A stretch of DNA of 64,000 bases from Zygnema cylindricum (lineage: Eukaryota; Streptophyta; Zygnematophyceae; Zygnematales; Zygnemataceae). The translations under genes and the position numbers were made by a program. The notes under the pieces were generated by a model. That model had not been told where the DNA came from, made no database searches, and saw only the letters and a program-made list of their open reading frames with translations. Positions 10,480 to 22,998 of the stretch are shown one piece after another (the stretch's first letter is position 1; each line of letters begins with the position of its first letter). Location of the stretch: the NCBI GenBank assembly GCA_037447655.1, contig JBBHKE010002910.1, positions 123,718-187,717 on the forward strand. Direction: 5' to 3'.

Positions 10480-12284
10480 GACATGCAAAAGGGTGATTCC
10501 CGAAGGGCCCTTGAGTCCGTTGGCGCAATATGTCTATACTTGTGTCAAAAAATTGTGGTATTTGGATATCATTTTGCCGCCGTATTTCAAGAAGACGATT
10601 CTTATTGAGGCGGCCATTGGCAATCGAATTTGTAGGAATATCTGGTAGGTACACCGGAGCACTGATATGTGGTCCTCAATTTCAAACAGTGGCACTACAA
10701 AACGTTTGAGAAATTTTTATATACATAGGCTGTCTTGAAATAGACCTGTGTAATGTGTTTCTTTCCTATTCTATCTTGACAGTTTGTCTTTAATAGCCCT
10801 AAACGAGCTATAATCTGAGTTTCCTGGATACATGTAACAACTCCTAACCTTTGTATGAGCTTGGAATGTTGCAGGACATGCAATATCGCCACAAAGCTTA
10901 AGAACGATTGGCTATGGGACGCTTCCGGAAAAGAGCGACGCCCCGCTTTCTACGACCCGAAGGCTTCTGATCTCAGCTTCTTTAACACGAGTGGGAAAGC
11001 ACTGTTTGGCTTCAATAATGGTAAGTGGTAAATACAGTGAAGCAAGATGTAGTATCTTGGTTGTAGGATGATATTATGAAAATATTAGAGTGAAAAGTAG
11101 AGTGGTTTTGAAACATTCAACTGCACGCTATATATAGAAGGGTGTGTAGTGTTGGATAAAAGAAGTGTTTGTGCAATTGATATGGAGGTGAAAGTAAAGA
11201 ACACCTTTCAAACATTTATTCTCTACTGCAAGATGATGAGTTAATGACAATAGGGGCCATTGTTCTAAAGCCACGTCTTTGAAAGTCCAACCCGTCTCTG
11301 AGAAGTTAGTTACACACCCTGCATACTGCTTAATGTCCATGTCTTTGTTTGCTTATCACTAACATTTTTTCACTCTGCTGACGAAATGAGTTCCTGAAGG
11401 ACCCAACACCTTCTTGCCGAAGCCGTCTGCAACGCGTATCTCCTACTTATTTCGTAGAACCTTCCCTCTAAAGGACGCATCTTGTTTTTCCTCTTTGATG
11501 TTCCAATTATTTGTGGAAGACGGAATAATTGTCTACCTCAATGGGGATGAGGTCATTCGCTTCAACCTCCCGAATGAACCAATCACCGCAACAACTCTCG
11601 TATGTATTTGCCCATTTGTTTGGTGTGTGGTCCAAACATAATGAGTCTTTCCATCTTACATGCAAGTTGCCTACTCTCAATGCAACTTCTGTCATGCATG
11701 GCTTCATTCCCGTATACATAGTCAGCCCACTTATATTTTTTGCAAGTATACATTTAAGGTTTCACTGAAGGCCAGAATATTTAGTCAAGCGAAGTATCAA
11801 TGTTAGTAATTTGCCGATGATACAAAGCTTAGGATTAAAACGTCACATTGCGAACTTTGTCATGTATAAAAGGAACAGTTTGAACAGTTGACAGTTTTGT
11901 AAGTCAGATTGGATGAATTCATTTCCTCCTTGTTAATTAAAAATATAGTTCTGTCTACATAGGGGAAAAACCAAAATCATTCTGATTAACCATCGTTTTT
12001 TGAAAATAATAGAATCATCTGTGAATGTTCCATACATCTTTTTCTATAAGGATGGTTTCGATATTCTGGAAAATGACTTTCTATGGCCGATGGAACTCCT
12101 TTTGACAGGCTGTGAAAAAAAACTCAGCTTGGATGGTTTGGCAAAACTTCACAATGGGGGTTCCTAGACCTTATAACTCCTATGAATTAGTCGAGGGGAT
12201 CAATACTGTGGTAGCGGAGGTCCATGTCTACAACAGAGGTGCAAAACGAGTGTTGTTTGACATGAGGATCACCGGCACCCGCAA
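10480..12284 (+). CDS. Multi-exon host gene with a galactose-binding-like beta-sandwich domain
   Basis: Four exons join with consistent phase: 10480-10645 (donor GTAGGT, phase 2), 10875-11020 (donor GTAAGT, phase 1), 11400-11599 (donor GTATGT, phase 0) and 12109-12284 (donor GTACGT). Acceptors are GCAG, GCAG, GAAG and ACAG. The encoded segment contains SGKALFGF, then ISYLFRRTF, VEDGIIVYLNGDEV, and a final strand block with VAEVHV and LFDMRITGT. This pattern (an FRRTF strand, D-G-x-x-VYLNG, then N-x-x-x-x-EVH) is familiar from galactose-binding-like modules in secreted proteins, often beside phosphoesterase or lamin-tail domains. Upstream Cys residues near 10482 and 10590 suggest an extracellular protein. 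The true start is not identified. The exact function is unknown; a binding domain is inferred. Confidence 0.65.
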
Positions 12285-12306
12285 GTACGTCCTGATTGTT
12301 AGAAAA

Positions 12307-12716
12307 GTAGTCTTTGATAAAAGCTAGTTTGCTGACGATGTTTTTAGATGTCGAAATTTTGAACTCTGTTTTATAGAATTCCGATATTCAAAATTCTATT
12401 ATCTGTGCAGTCTATCCTAGTATCTAAGATTTCTATAATTCAATCTTTTTATGTTGTGCAGTCAATAGATTTCTACGTGATAAGATTCTGGTCAAGATAT
12501 GATTATAAATCTTGACTATGGCACTTGGCCGAAAGGTCAAGTACCCTTTTAGATTAGTAAAGTACCTTGAGTCCACGAGAGGTCACTCTAAAGATCTTTT
12601 CTCTATTTAGCTTGTTCTTTCCTTTTGTATTCTATAGTTCTTTAATTTACAAAAAACAAAACTTTTCTGTCCTCTTTCTTTCCACTCTATTTGTCACCAT
12701 GACTTCATCCGTAATA
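12307..12716 (+). repeat. 5' LTR of element B
   Basis: Starts GTAGTCTTTGAT and ends CATCCGTAATA, where the 3' copy diverges at the next base. It includes the gag ATG at 12699. An inner hairpin at about 12523-12543 has the pairing CTTGGCC/GGTCAAG around a GAAA loop. Confidence 0.85.
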
Positions 12717-13765
12717 GGTTATGGGCCTGGCAACGCCAATTCCGTTGCCAAGTTTAATGGAACAGATTTTTACAGTTAAAAGTATCAAATTGAGCATCTT
12801 TTTCGTCGTGAAAAACTTTGGTCAATCATTAGCAGCAGTGAACCCGAACCGACTGACGTTGCCGCCAAAACAATCTGGCTCGCTAAAAACGACGAAGCCC
12901 ACTCTCGGCTCGTCCTTTCTCTAGAGCCCTCCCAAATTGACTTTATTCGTGATGTAGTCTGTGCTCACAATGCGTGGTTATTATTGACCTCCGCATATGA
13001 GAATCAGTCTTGGTCGAACAACCTCTTCCTCAAGCGGCTGCTCAACACTTATCGAAAGCTGCCTTTTGATTCCATTCAAATTTATGTCCAGCATCTTAAG
13101 TCGTTCGCTGGACAACTCAATAGTATCAAATCACCGATCTCTGACGACGAACTCATTTCGACAATCTTGGGAGGCTTACCGGATCACTATTCTGCTCTCA
13201 TTTCCTCGCTGGACAACTCTCCAATTCCTTTGATTATTCCGACCTTCACAGCTCGCCTTGTCCACGAACAGATGAAAAAGTCATTTCAAACCAACTCAGG
13301 AGTTGCCCTAGATAGTTTTTCACCCACTCTCAAGCCGTCAAAATCTTCCTCCACCGCCTGTCACTATTGTCGAGCGTTGGATCACATCATCGATATGTGT
13401 CCAACCGTGAAAAGCAAACATGAACGACAAGGTGGATCAGGCCGTACGGGTGGACGTGGTCATAGTGGAGGACATGGATCATACCACGGTCAAGCCTCAT
13501 CGGCTGAAAGTCTTAGTTCATTTGGAAATACTGAATTCTCTCCAACCAATCTTTTCGTGGTAGCTCAACCCTATCCGTACGGTCCCACCTAGCCGAAAAA
13601 TGTTGGATACGCTCCAATCTACTCTAGACTTCCATCTGGCCACTCAACCATGCCCCATCCGACGGTGGACGTCGCTAATACACCGCCATCTATGACGCAA
13701 TCCGATTATGGATTCGCGTTGTCTTCCTCGGTATCACCAGCATCCATTCCTGAATCCACTTAGAT
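12699..13765 (+). pseudogene. Element B gag
   Basis: The ATG at 12699 lies inside the LTR and the frame reads through the primer site. The Gag N-terminus contains SVAKFNGTDFYS, then a TAA near 12777 and a UBN2-type Gag body (about 12800-13310, with ISTILGGLPDHYSALI). One zinc knuckle, CHYCRALDHIIDMC, lies near 13363 and is followed by a Gly/His-rich stretch. A TAG follows near 13590. The downstream part is rich in Pro/Ser. Confidence 0.85.
12717..12727 (+). other. Primer binding site of element B (tRNA-iMet anticodon arm)
   Basis: GGTTATGGGCC directly follows the LTR. It is complementary to the anticodon loop and 5' stem of initiator tRNA-Met (GGCCCATAACC), as in Drosophila copia, where a half-tRNA primes. 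Confidence 0.8.
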
Positions 13766-15440
13766 CGTTGACTCGGGAGCTTCGCACCACTTGTCATCTC
13801 GCGCTGATTGGTTCTCGTCAATATCTCCCCTCTCTCCGCCAATGCCAATCGTCCTTGGGAACAACAGTACTCTAACAGCCACTCACATCGGCCGTACTGT
13901 CAATCCTTGCCACGCAAATCACTAAAATAACATCATTCTTTCGAACGTACTTTTTGTAAAAGCTTTACGGAAGAATTTATTTTCCGTCGGGGCGGCCTTG
14001 AAACAAGGAGCAACAACTGTTTTTTCCTCCAATAGCGTCAGTTTCTTCTCTCCAACAAAATCTAAGGTTGGATTCGGCGTTAAAAAAGGCGATATCTACA
14101 TACTATCGTCCTTTTCGCCCATTGGATCGGCCAACATCGCAATATCATCATCACATATTACATTCTCCAAGTGGCACCTTCGATTCGGCCACCTATCCGG
14201 CTCCAGTCTTCATACTTTAACCAAAGGTCTTGTAACAGGACTGGAACCTATCGTCAATCAAAAATTACCCTTCTCCTCCGGTTGCGTTGAAGGAAAATTC
14301 CCTCGACCGTCGTTTCCTTCAAGAACGACCAAATCCAACGGACCACTTGAACTGATCCATTCTGACCTATATGGCCCGATGTCGGTCTCTTGCCATAATG
14401 GCTTTGAATGCTTCGTCACTTTTATAGATGACGCAATCCGTTACTGTCACATCTATTTGATTCGCCGAAAATCTGACACCTTTGCTACTTTTCAACAATT
14501 AAAGCAAAGGTTGAAAATTTTCACAATTCCCAGATCAAAACTCTCCGAACGGACAACGGAGGAGAGTTCTGCTCAACAGAATTGGCCGCTTTCTTGGCCG
14601 TACATGGAATCTCCCACCAAACGACAACGCCAAATACACCACAACAAAACGGCGTTGCCGAATGGTGCAATCGTACTGAAATCAACATGGCTCGTTCCAT
14701 GTTGCACTTCGCTGGACTCCCAACTATTTTCTGGGGAGAATCTGTGACTACAGCCAACTATTTATGCAATCTTTGTCGAACCTCCAATCTTCCGAACCTC
14801 ACACCTCACGAGGCTTGGACAAGAACAAAACCAAATGTTAACCATCTCCGAATATTCGGTAGCGTCGCTTGGGTCAAGGATCTTACGCCAAGCGGCAAAT
14901 GGAGTAGCCGCGCGAAACTTGGCTATTTGGTCGGCTATTTGACCGAATCTAAGGCGTACCGAATCTGGCTCATCCAAGAACGCCTAGTCAAACTTAGTCG
15001 TGACGTCACATTTGATGAAATACCTCTTCTCCACAAACTACTTTACCCTTCCCCTTCCCCTTCTCCCTCTCTCCCCAACATCTCCTCTTCCCCATCAGCT
15101 CCCATCTCAGTCATTCCTCCTATAAATCTCTCCATCCCAATTGTCCCTTCCTCCTCTGCCCTTGCCCAAACCACCTCTACACCTTCCCTCTCATCACCTT
15201 GCTTACATATCCAACGAACCCTCTCAGACCCCTACTCCCTCTCACCCATTAGTCTGTCTACACCTCCTTACCTCATTTCGCCTGCACTTCCGGAGGCCCC
15301 TCTGCCCACTCCGCCCCCTGTCCTCCGGAAAAGTGCCCGAATTGCAGCCCGGCGCACGACCCATGGCGTCGCTAACATCGCCGCTTTTGATGTTTTTTCT
15401 TCCTTCGCTGCTGCCATGGCCGCTCGTAACGCCGCATAAT
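13760..15440 (+). pseudogene. Element B protease and integrase
   Basis: The protease motif IVDSGASHHLS starts near 13765; the codon before it, usually Trp, is TAG. The pre-integrase block is near 14150 (WHLRFGHLSGSSL). The integrase core shows HSDLYGP near 14358 and an RTDNGGEF-like block near 14545 in another frame. NGVAEWCNR near 14650 has Trp where family members have the catalytic Glu followed by Arg, so activity is unlikely even without the frame changes. The C-terminal extension (15030-15330) is Pro/Ser-rich. Confidence 0.85.
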
Positions 15441-16860
15441 GGAAAACTTCCACGGATGCCGAATTCGCACCGCTCCAAAAAAATGGAACTTGGAAGCTTA
15501 CACAACTCCCTACGAATCACAAGGTCATCGGCCCCAAATGGGTATTTAGAGTCAAAACCAAATCTGATGGCATTCTAGATCGGTTCAAAGCAAGATTTGT
15601 TGCTAAAGGCTTCCTTCAAAAGGAAGGCATAGACTTCACTGAAACTTATGCACCTGTCGCGAAGTTTGCCTCAATCCGCATTCTCCTCTCCCTCGTCGCC
15701 TCTCAAGACTGGCACGTACACCAGTTGGACGTTCAGAGGGCCTTCCTCTACGCTACTCTCAAGGAAGAAATTTTTGTCTGACAACCCGAAGGATATGTTA
15801 TCCCAGGCACTGAGCACCTCGTCTGTCGCCTCCTCAAATCCCTTTACGGCTTGAATCAAGCTCCGCGCGTTTGGAGTGAGCACCTTGAAGCCATCCTCAT
15901 CCGTGAGGGCTTTTGTAAACTTGAAACCGACTTCGAAATCTTCTTCAAAGGTAAAAACGACTCCTTATAATCATCATCATTTACGTCGATGATCTTGTCC
16001 TCTCTAATCCCTCTTTGCCTGTCATTCTACAAGTTAAAGCCATGCTGAACTCGCATTTTTCCATGACAGATTTAGGGGAATTAGAGTATTGCCTTGGCAT
16101 TTTAGTCTCCCGTGACCGTCCAGCCAAAACCCTCTACCTCTCTTAAGAAAAGTAAATCTCAAAAGTCTTAGAGAGGTTCTCCATGTCCCAGTGCTCACCT
16201 ATCTCCACTCGACTAGATGCCAACACCAAACTCATTTCAAACTCCGGTGGGCCTGTCCACGGAGATATTCATGACTTATAAAGATCCATTGTCAGCAATC
16301 TCATGTATGCAATGACTGGCACTCGAATAGACATTGCTGTCGCATTCGGGCAACTGAGTGAATTTGTTTCTAACCCAACCCCTGAGCACCTCCTTGCGGC
16401 TAAGCGAGTCCTCCACTATCTGCAAGGCATCAAGTCCTTTCGCCTTACCTTCTCTGGTGGCAACTCTCTTACTCTCATTGGTTTTTGTGATGCGGACTGG
16501 GGGGGAGACCTCGACACCCGCCGCTCCACCTCTGGTGTCTGCTTCTCACTCGGAGGAGCTCTCGTCTCCTGGGCCTCCAAAAAGCAGCCTACTGTTGCTT
16601 TGTCCTCAACTGAGGCTGAATATATGGCAGCAACACATTCTGCCAAAGAAGCAATCTGGCTCCGATCTCTCCTTGCAAATCTTCAATTCCCTCAGACTTC
16701 CCCGACTCAGATATTCTGTGACTCCCAAGGCGCTCTCGCTCTAATGAGTAACCCGGTGCATCATCGACAAACCAAGCACATAGACATTCAGTTTCATTTC
16801 ACTCAGGAGACTATCGCGGGTGGAACTCTCACCTTCTCTCCAGATGGCGGAATTCCTTAA
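15438..16860 (+). pseudogene. Element B RT and RNase H
   Basis: RT begins near 15480 with the GPKWVFRVKTK block at 15532. Motif A is QLDVQRAFLYA near 15722 and the catalytic IYVDDL is near 15982. Stops interrupt it: TGA near 15780, TAA near 16144 (in LS-x-EK), TAA near 16153 and TAA near 16273. RNase H (16303-16860) is intact as an open frame, with CDADWGGD, SSTEAEY and FCDSQGA in order and a TAA stop. Confidence 0.9.
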
Positions 16861-16913
16861 CAGGTCTCTTAATCGACCACAGTTCGAATTACATCGAACT
16901 TCTGCTGGTCTTA

Positions 16914-17323
16914 GTAGTCTTTGATAGAAGCTAGTTTTCTGATGATGTTTTTAGATGTCAAAATTTTGAACTTTGTTTTATAGAATTACGATATTCAGAA
17001 TTCTGTTATTTGTGCAGTCTATCCTAGTATCTAGGATTTCTGTAATTCAGTCTTTCTATGTTATGAAGTCAATAGATTTCTACGTGATAAGATTTTGGTC
17101 AAGATATGATTATAAATCTTGATTGTGGCTCTTCGCCGAAAGGTCAAGTGCCCTTTCAGATTAGTAAAGTACCTTTAGTCCTCGAGTGGTCACTCTCGAG
17201 ATATTTTCTCAATTTAGCTTGTTCTTTTCTTTTGTTTTCTACAGTTCTTTAATTTACAAAAAACAGAACTTTTTTGTCCCCTTTCTTTCCACTCTATTTG
17301 TCACCATGACTTCATCCGTAATA
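16914..17323 (+). repeat. 3' LTR of element B
   Basis: It aligns end to end with 12307-12716, with scattered transitions and no large indel. It includes a second copy of the gag start codon. Confidence 0.85.
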
Positions 17324-17719
17324 TTGACATAAATGTCGTCTCCGATTTATTTCTTTGATTGAATTCTTCTTCTGTTATCAGTTGTTGCCTTGAAAAATGC
17401 AGATGACAAACTCCAGGTGGCACAGTAAAATAGATTTGTTAGATGAAAAGCTAGTCAGAGGAATTCATGAGAGTTCTTAAATAAACATAAACCTGCTAAG
17501 TCCTAATCAGTTGGATTCGAATGTATACCTGTCTTTCTTTTGAGGTACAGAAGAGTTTTTTTTTGTTAACACTGATCAAAGTGTCGCTTGATATTTACGC
17601 TAATGACTGCAGAAACAGTTATTTGACAATTTCTATGGTTACCGTATTGTGATTCACAAATTATTTTGTTTGCTAAAGCCCTAAAAACAAACAAATTTGT
17701 GTTTGATACCCTCGCGCAG

Positions 17720-17844
17720 ATCCAAATGCTCAAGCGGAAATTAGTGAGTTCAAAGACTCGCCTGGGAATATGTACGGTACAACGCGTTCTATGAAAGCCT
17801 TCGTGATCCGTACAATTTACTGGCTGCTTTGTAGTCTGCTGTGA
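17720..17844 (+). CDS. Candidate last exon of the host gene
   Basis: A pyrimidine-poor but canonical GCGCAG acceptor is followed by an open frame ending in TGA at 17842-17844. The product has an acidic start (AEISEFKDSPGN) and a hydrophobic C-terminal end (FVIRTIYWLLCSLL) that could be a membrane tail. Its phase (1) does not match the donor at 12284 (phase 2), so an exon is missing between them or this exon is not part of the gene. Confidence 0.3.
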
Positions 17845-19914
17845 TGACGATGGAGGGTTTCTCCAAGTTTTTTAAACTCCCGAGTTTGAGAACGATCATC
17901 ATAATGATCATCAGAAGAATGATGCGTCACGCGTGCATTTTCTAATGGTGGTTTCTCTCGCTGACTTTTTTTTTGCTTTGGTTCTCAAGATATTTTGTCT
18001 CTTTTGAGGTCGTCGAGCGAAGGATGTTGTTCAACACGGAAACTTTTAGAGTTTCTCTCTTTCGGATGGCATCAGCGAACCAATGGATGACCTTAGTCAA
18101 GGGATTTTGGATCAATTTTTGCAGTTCTTAGAATGAGTTAGTTTTGTTTTGAATTCGTAGGTGCAATTTTTTTGATGTCAAATATCGCTACCGCCCATTT
18201 TGTACCCGTTTCGCGGTTATTAGATGATTTTTTTCATTGCATTTATTTGTTTACATTTTTGTTATCCTAGACCAATTTAATCATAAAATTATCCAATTTA
18301 TTTTTGCTCAATTTTATATTTGATGAAGTAATTGTTTATGCCGGATACACGCCGATGTGCAAATTTCATTTAACAATTGACTTTAATACTCGTAATACTG
18401 GTAATAAAACCCACTCCAGTGACAAATAGTGTGGCACATAACTAGTGTTGGCAGGTGGATAAAGGGATGTTAAATATTGTGTCATGTCCCATGTTTCAAA
18501 CTGATTTTATTTTAGTTAAGTCGAACAACTTTTAAAAGGTATAACTGACATAATTGTTATTATGAATAAAGATATGCCCGTGATACATGTAATATCATAA
18601 GATCATGGTAATATGGTGAGATATTATCGTGTGTGAATATTTTTTATGGGCGGTTTTGTCGCATCTATGAACCAGATGAGGAAAATGATTTTTTCAAGTT
18701 CACACGGTGCAAAAAGTCGCTTGAATAAAGATTTTCTATAACGGGAGAAAACTCATAGCTCAAAAGTACATATACAATATGGCATTCGGCAAATTGTATG
18801 TATGTTTTTGAAGAAAAGGAAAACAAAATCACATACAACATGGATTTTCCATGTCAGTTTCTGAGAAATCTAAGTGGTTAGAATAAGTGACAAATCGTCG
18901 CAAAAAATATATGTCAGCCTCCGGCCTCCTCTATTCTTGTTGATTTTCTTAGCCGATTTTGTTTTTAGGAATTTTCTGGTTGCGTGCGTGCGTGTGTGTG
19001 TGTGTGTCTCATCCCTCACTCCCCGCTACATCCTCTTCTCGCTCTTATTGCTTCATCCTCTACCGCCCACTACCCCTCTTCCTCCCTCTCCTCCCCTGAC
19101 CCAGTCTTCACGAACGTTAGCCATCTTATATTATGTTCGTAAAAATGGCATTATGTAGTACATTGTTTTTGTACAGAACGTCCATGTTACACTCTGTTTA
19201 TACAAAACTGAGGGCCTTTCGCATGCATATTAAATTAAAGAGTATTAGTACCACACCAACCACCACTTTGCCGATGCAAATTGAATACTTGGCTAGCTTC
19301 GTACACTGTTAGGTCGTGTATTCAAGAAGGCACAGAAATTGCACCGGTCATTTCCTCATTGGGCATAACCATTGTACGTGCATCTGCACAATTTTATGTG
19401 CACTATATACCTATAGACAGTTGTGCACACCGTCTTCTAATTAACCTAGCTAGTAATGTGAAAGGGACCTATCTCTTAAAAAATCCACATCTGTGTGAAT
19501 TGCCCACAATAACTTCATGGGCGTGCATCCGCAAGGTTTAGACACAATCATTCGCGAGCCTCAACCGAATGAATAACAACAACACACCATTCACGTGGAT
19601 GCAGTTTTCAAAGGTTGTCTTCATAGAGGACTTATTTTAGCTGGGAGGGCTGATCTCAGATAGTGCCCCTCAAAATGATTTATACTGTGTATATTGAGGT
19701 GTGTCCGAGGGTCTAATGGTGACCAAAGACTTCGAGAAAGCAATTGAAATTTCTGACTGTTTGGCGATGAGTTTATCCCAATCCAAATTAGTTTTACTCT
19801 ATCAATAGTTTTTGCCTGCAACATATCGCACCCAAGCTACAAATGATCCTCTACAAACCCGCGACCTTTTTAGAGATCTTTGTGGTACTATATATACTGT
19901 CAGGCGACGAGTTA
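17845..19914. other. Unassigned intergenic DNA
   Basis: AT-rich sequence without coding signals. A short (GT)n run lies near 18985-19007 and a CT-rich stretch near 19010-19105. An 86-codon frame at 19281-19541 has no recognisable domain. Confidence 0.5.
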
Positions 19915-20645
19915 TTGTAAGGTCGTTTGGAGGATTTTAAGAAACTTACTTGGTACCATGATTGGAACGATAAATTGGAGTGTTATGGGGATTTGTGAAG
20001 CGGATTGGGGCGACGACTTCGATTCATAAATCAATGTTTGATTACACATTTATTCGCTTATGAAGGAGCAACAAAATAGGGTAATAGTGAGAGTGTGACG
20101 ATCCTCACAATAAAGGGTGAGGGGGAGGGGTGGTGTGGGTGTTGGGATACTTTGTGAATCGCTGGATCCACCAAAGTCTCGCGAATTTATCTTTCTCTTT
20201 GGAGGTGCAACGTTTTTTTAAGTTATCGGCCTCAAACGACAGTTGCGTTGAGATCTATGTAATGGAAATACATGGCTGCTTCTTATGCATGTAAAGAGTC
20301 GATCTCGATTAAAAATATCTTACACGAGTTTAATGTTTTTGTTGCTGTTAAACTAGTTGTCTGGACAGAAAGAGTTCCACAAGCTAGTTAAAAATCTTCA
20401 ATTTCATAAAAAGACGCAACATAACCAAATTTAGTGGCACTGTGTGCGCGACTTGGTTACAGCTAGAGAGATTGAGTTCCGGTATGTTCCTACTTTAAAT
20501 GAGACGACTAACATGTTGAGTAAGGTTGTTATATGCAATGTGTTTAAAAATTGGTCGGCACAAGTTAAAGCGTCTTTTAGGTGTTGTAATTTTTCCATTG
20601 GATGGGGAGTTGTTATATTTACAATGTTGAATTGCGCGAACTGAC
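19915..20645 (+). pseudogene. Old Copia RNase H remnant related to element A
   Basis: Broken frames match the end of element A pol: CEADWGDDFDS near 20008, then blocks for the two later catalytic regions near 20235-20330, then WHCVRDLVTAREIEF near 20432. A TAG stands at the codon that is TAA in element A. Between 20040 and 20215 the segment equivalent to the AFIFGGAA block appears twice, separated by about 150 bp of G-rich DNA. No LTR was recognised around it. Confidence 0.75.
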
Positions 20646-21985
20646 AATTCAACAAACCAAATGTATATTTAATTTGGACCATAAGTGTTTGACGTCGATT
20701 TGCGCCCCTATATGTAACGTTTTTGGATGTTATTTTGTTTGTTTAAGTTAGTGTTAGAGCATTCTACTTCGCGCATTATATTTAATTTATTTCAATGTGG
20801 TCTCATCGAGAAAGCGTCGACGCTTTTTCTATGCAAAATCCTTCCGTGTCATCTTGTTTCTAATAATGCTTAAGTCGTGAACTTTATGTCGTCTACGGGT
20901 TAGCTATTTAAAGTTGTGAAGCAGGGTCAAGTATTTTATGCAATTGTAGGAGAGTAGTTTCTTATTGATTGGTTAACTTGAATCAACGAGTGATAATAAC
21001 GTATACTTAAGTAAAAAGAGTAAGTCACGTTTGACTGGGAATTATTGTGGTGGGTGAAAACCTTTCGGTTGAAATACACATTCTCTCATCATAATTATGT
21101 TTTTATGGATGTTATTGTGTACATGCTTAGGTTGGGGTGTGAGTGTTTTACAGTGACGACCGTATCGACTCAATGCCTTGGGGTTGAAGATTCGTCTCGG
21201 TTTCGAAAGAGTTGTTACATCACTTAATTCCTTGTCGCTTTAGGTAGTCGCGATGTTTGGGCATGAAAGGTCAAAGGCATCATGGTCCAAATATCCTCGA
21301 GTCGATTAACATCAAATTAATTATTTTGTGTTCAGTAATATAAGCAAGATGGATTTTGATTCAATGAACATGCGACTATGGAGAGTTTACTTTTCAAGCA
21401 GAGCTTAGCTCATTGGACATCCTTCAATACGTTGTTGACCAGAAAAATAAAGAATCGATCTTAATCGCTTCCCTTGTAACCGAACAATTGGAAAGAGCTT
21501 TCACAATGGTGACCAATACTCGTTTTAAATATTGTGGTTTATTTACTTTAATGATTTTATATTGAAGATGCCATGCCTATAAAAGAATTATTTCCCTGAC
21601 CAGCACGATTGGGTCTCGTGAAATGGCATATATATTCTTCCAACACACAATTTTCTCTATATATAATTATTTGTTTTTAGTGGACTTAGATTGTTCGGTT
21701 ATTAGGCCTTAAAAAACCTTGGCCGAAATTTTTGCACTGAACCGAACACCTTTTTCCATCACTAACCTTTTTGCAACCCATGTAATTTCCACATGTTACC
21801 GAAGCATAAGGGATAAACTTTGACAACAAATAGCGTAAGATCAAAATGCTTGATCATTATTATCCAATCCATAAACACAAGTACAAAAAAATATCATTGA
21901 CGTAAAATTGACAAATATATGTTTAAATCCATTCTCACATTAAACCATTACCATGTGGGGAGTATAATACATTGTAACAACCCAT
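20646..21985. other. Unassigned intergenic DNA
   Basis: No gene or repeat recognised. A 60-codon open frame at 21045-21227 has no support beyond length. Confidence 0.45.
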
Positions 21986-22984
21986 TGCAATTCTGTGTCC
22001 TCCATTTGGACCAAGAATGAAGAAGCCTCTAGGTAGTTTTTGACTAACCCACTTTCAACGAAAGCAACTGCTATCCTAGCAGATAAATAGATAACTTGAC
22101 TGCATCCCTGTGCAGTCAGGACTCAGTTGAGTCCACAGCAAAAAGAATCACTGAAAATGCCTTACCAGGGGATTAATTATCAAGTGGCAAAATGCCAGTA
22201 TATATACAAGCTGGTTGGGAGAGAGGCGGTTACCTCCTCAATTCTCTAAGTTCTAAACCCCTCTCACAACCCCTATCTACTGATGTACGAAACAATCAGA
22301 AGACTCTTCAGTACAGACAAGTACTATGCCCGATGTACTTTCTGTACGGCTGGTGTACGACAAGGCCATGGAGGGGACGTCTGTCTCTTTTGGACTTGCC
22401 TTTATGCTCCCCGAGATTCCCGCTTCCCGATGATATCTTGCCACGTGTCGATAGGTCATGTTGCATCCGCGAACAGCCAAGACGGCCATACCGAGATTCT
22501 GGCGATGGTGTGGGCCGTTGGATCCTAAACCGGCTTTTAATGTTCGCCATCGAAAATAGCAAATGTCCGGTACATTTGTTTCGTGCGTACTAAAACCAAA
22601 CTAGTCTCTATGTCTCTAATTTAGTATTTCGTTAATCGGATTAATGCTATAGCTAATGTTTAAATCGCTATCGAACCCTATGTATCCTAACAGACTACTA
22701 CGACAGACTGGTAAGGTTTGACGGCTACGCCTCGCCCTACCGGTCGGAGGTTCCAATCCTGCCGGACTCAACCATTTTAGTTGAGAGTGACTTAGGTCAC
22801 TCTTAAGCCCTGCTTATGGAGCTAAGGCAGCCATGGCTCCACCGCCTTTCTCTTTCCTTCAGTGACTACAACAAGTATGGGGGTCAGAGAGAGAAGGTGG
22901 AGTCAAGCTGCCTCTGATTTTCTTTTCTTTCTTAGTTTAACTAAGAACTAGAAAATACCTCCCCTAAATCTAGTGATTTCAACA
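21986..22984 (-). repeat. 3' LTR of C1
   Basis: Read on the minus strand it starts TGTTGAAATCAC and ends GAATTGCA. It contains the tRNA-like module, a CACGTG box near 22443, the GTACAG palindrome at 22311-22348 and a TATATATA stretch. Confidence 0.92.
22700..22778 (+). other. tRNA-like module in C1 3' LTR
   Basis: A-box-like AGACTGGTAAGGTTTGA (22704-22720), B-box GGTTCCAATCC (22749-22759), then TTTT at 22775-22778. It is antisense to the element. Confidence 0.6.
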
Positions 22985-22998
22985 CTCCCCTTATTTTC
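22985..22998 (-). other. Polypurine tract of C1
   Basis: GAAAATAAGGGGAG on the minus strand lies directly before the LTR. The same tract is found in D1, D2, E and E2. Confidence 0.9.

Larger units (their letters stand above)
12307..17323 (+). mobile_element. Copia-type element B inserted after the fourth host-gene exon
   Basis: Two direct repeats of about 410 bp (12307-12716 and 16914-17323) flank gag, protease, integrase, RT and RNase H in Copia order. It begins 22 bp after the splice donor of exon 12109-12284, so it sits in an intron of the host gene in the same orientation. The repeats do not show TG...CA ends, no purine tract precedes the 3' repeat, and no target duplication could be found. 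In-frame stops and frame changes make it defective. Confidence 0.88.

Noticed and set aside
20100-20160. G-rich stretch as a G-quadruplex regulatory site
   Set aside because: Irregular G-runs inside a degraded retroelement remnant with no gene nearby.
21360-21560. Possible DNA transposon remnant
   Set aside because: A few residues recall hAT C-terminal regions, but no continuous frame or motif could be supported.
22700-22778. tRNA-like modules as functional tRNA genes
   Set aside because: No pairing acceptor arms and no proper anticodon loop. They are reported as tRNA-like promoter modules instead.
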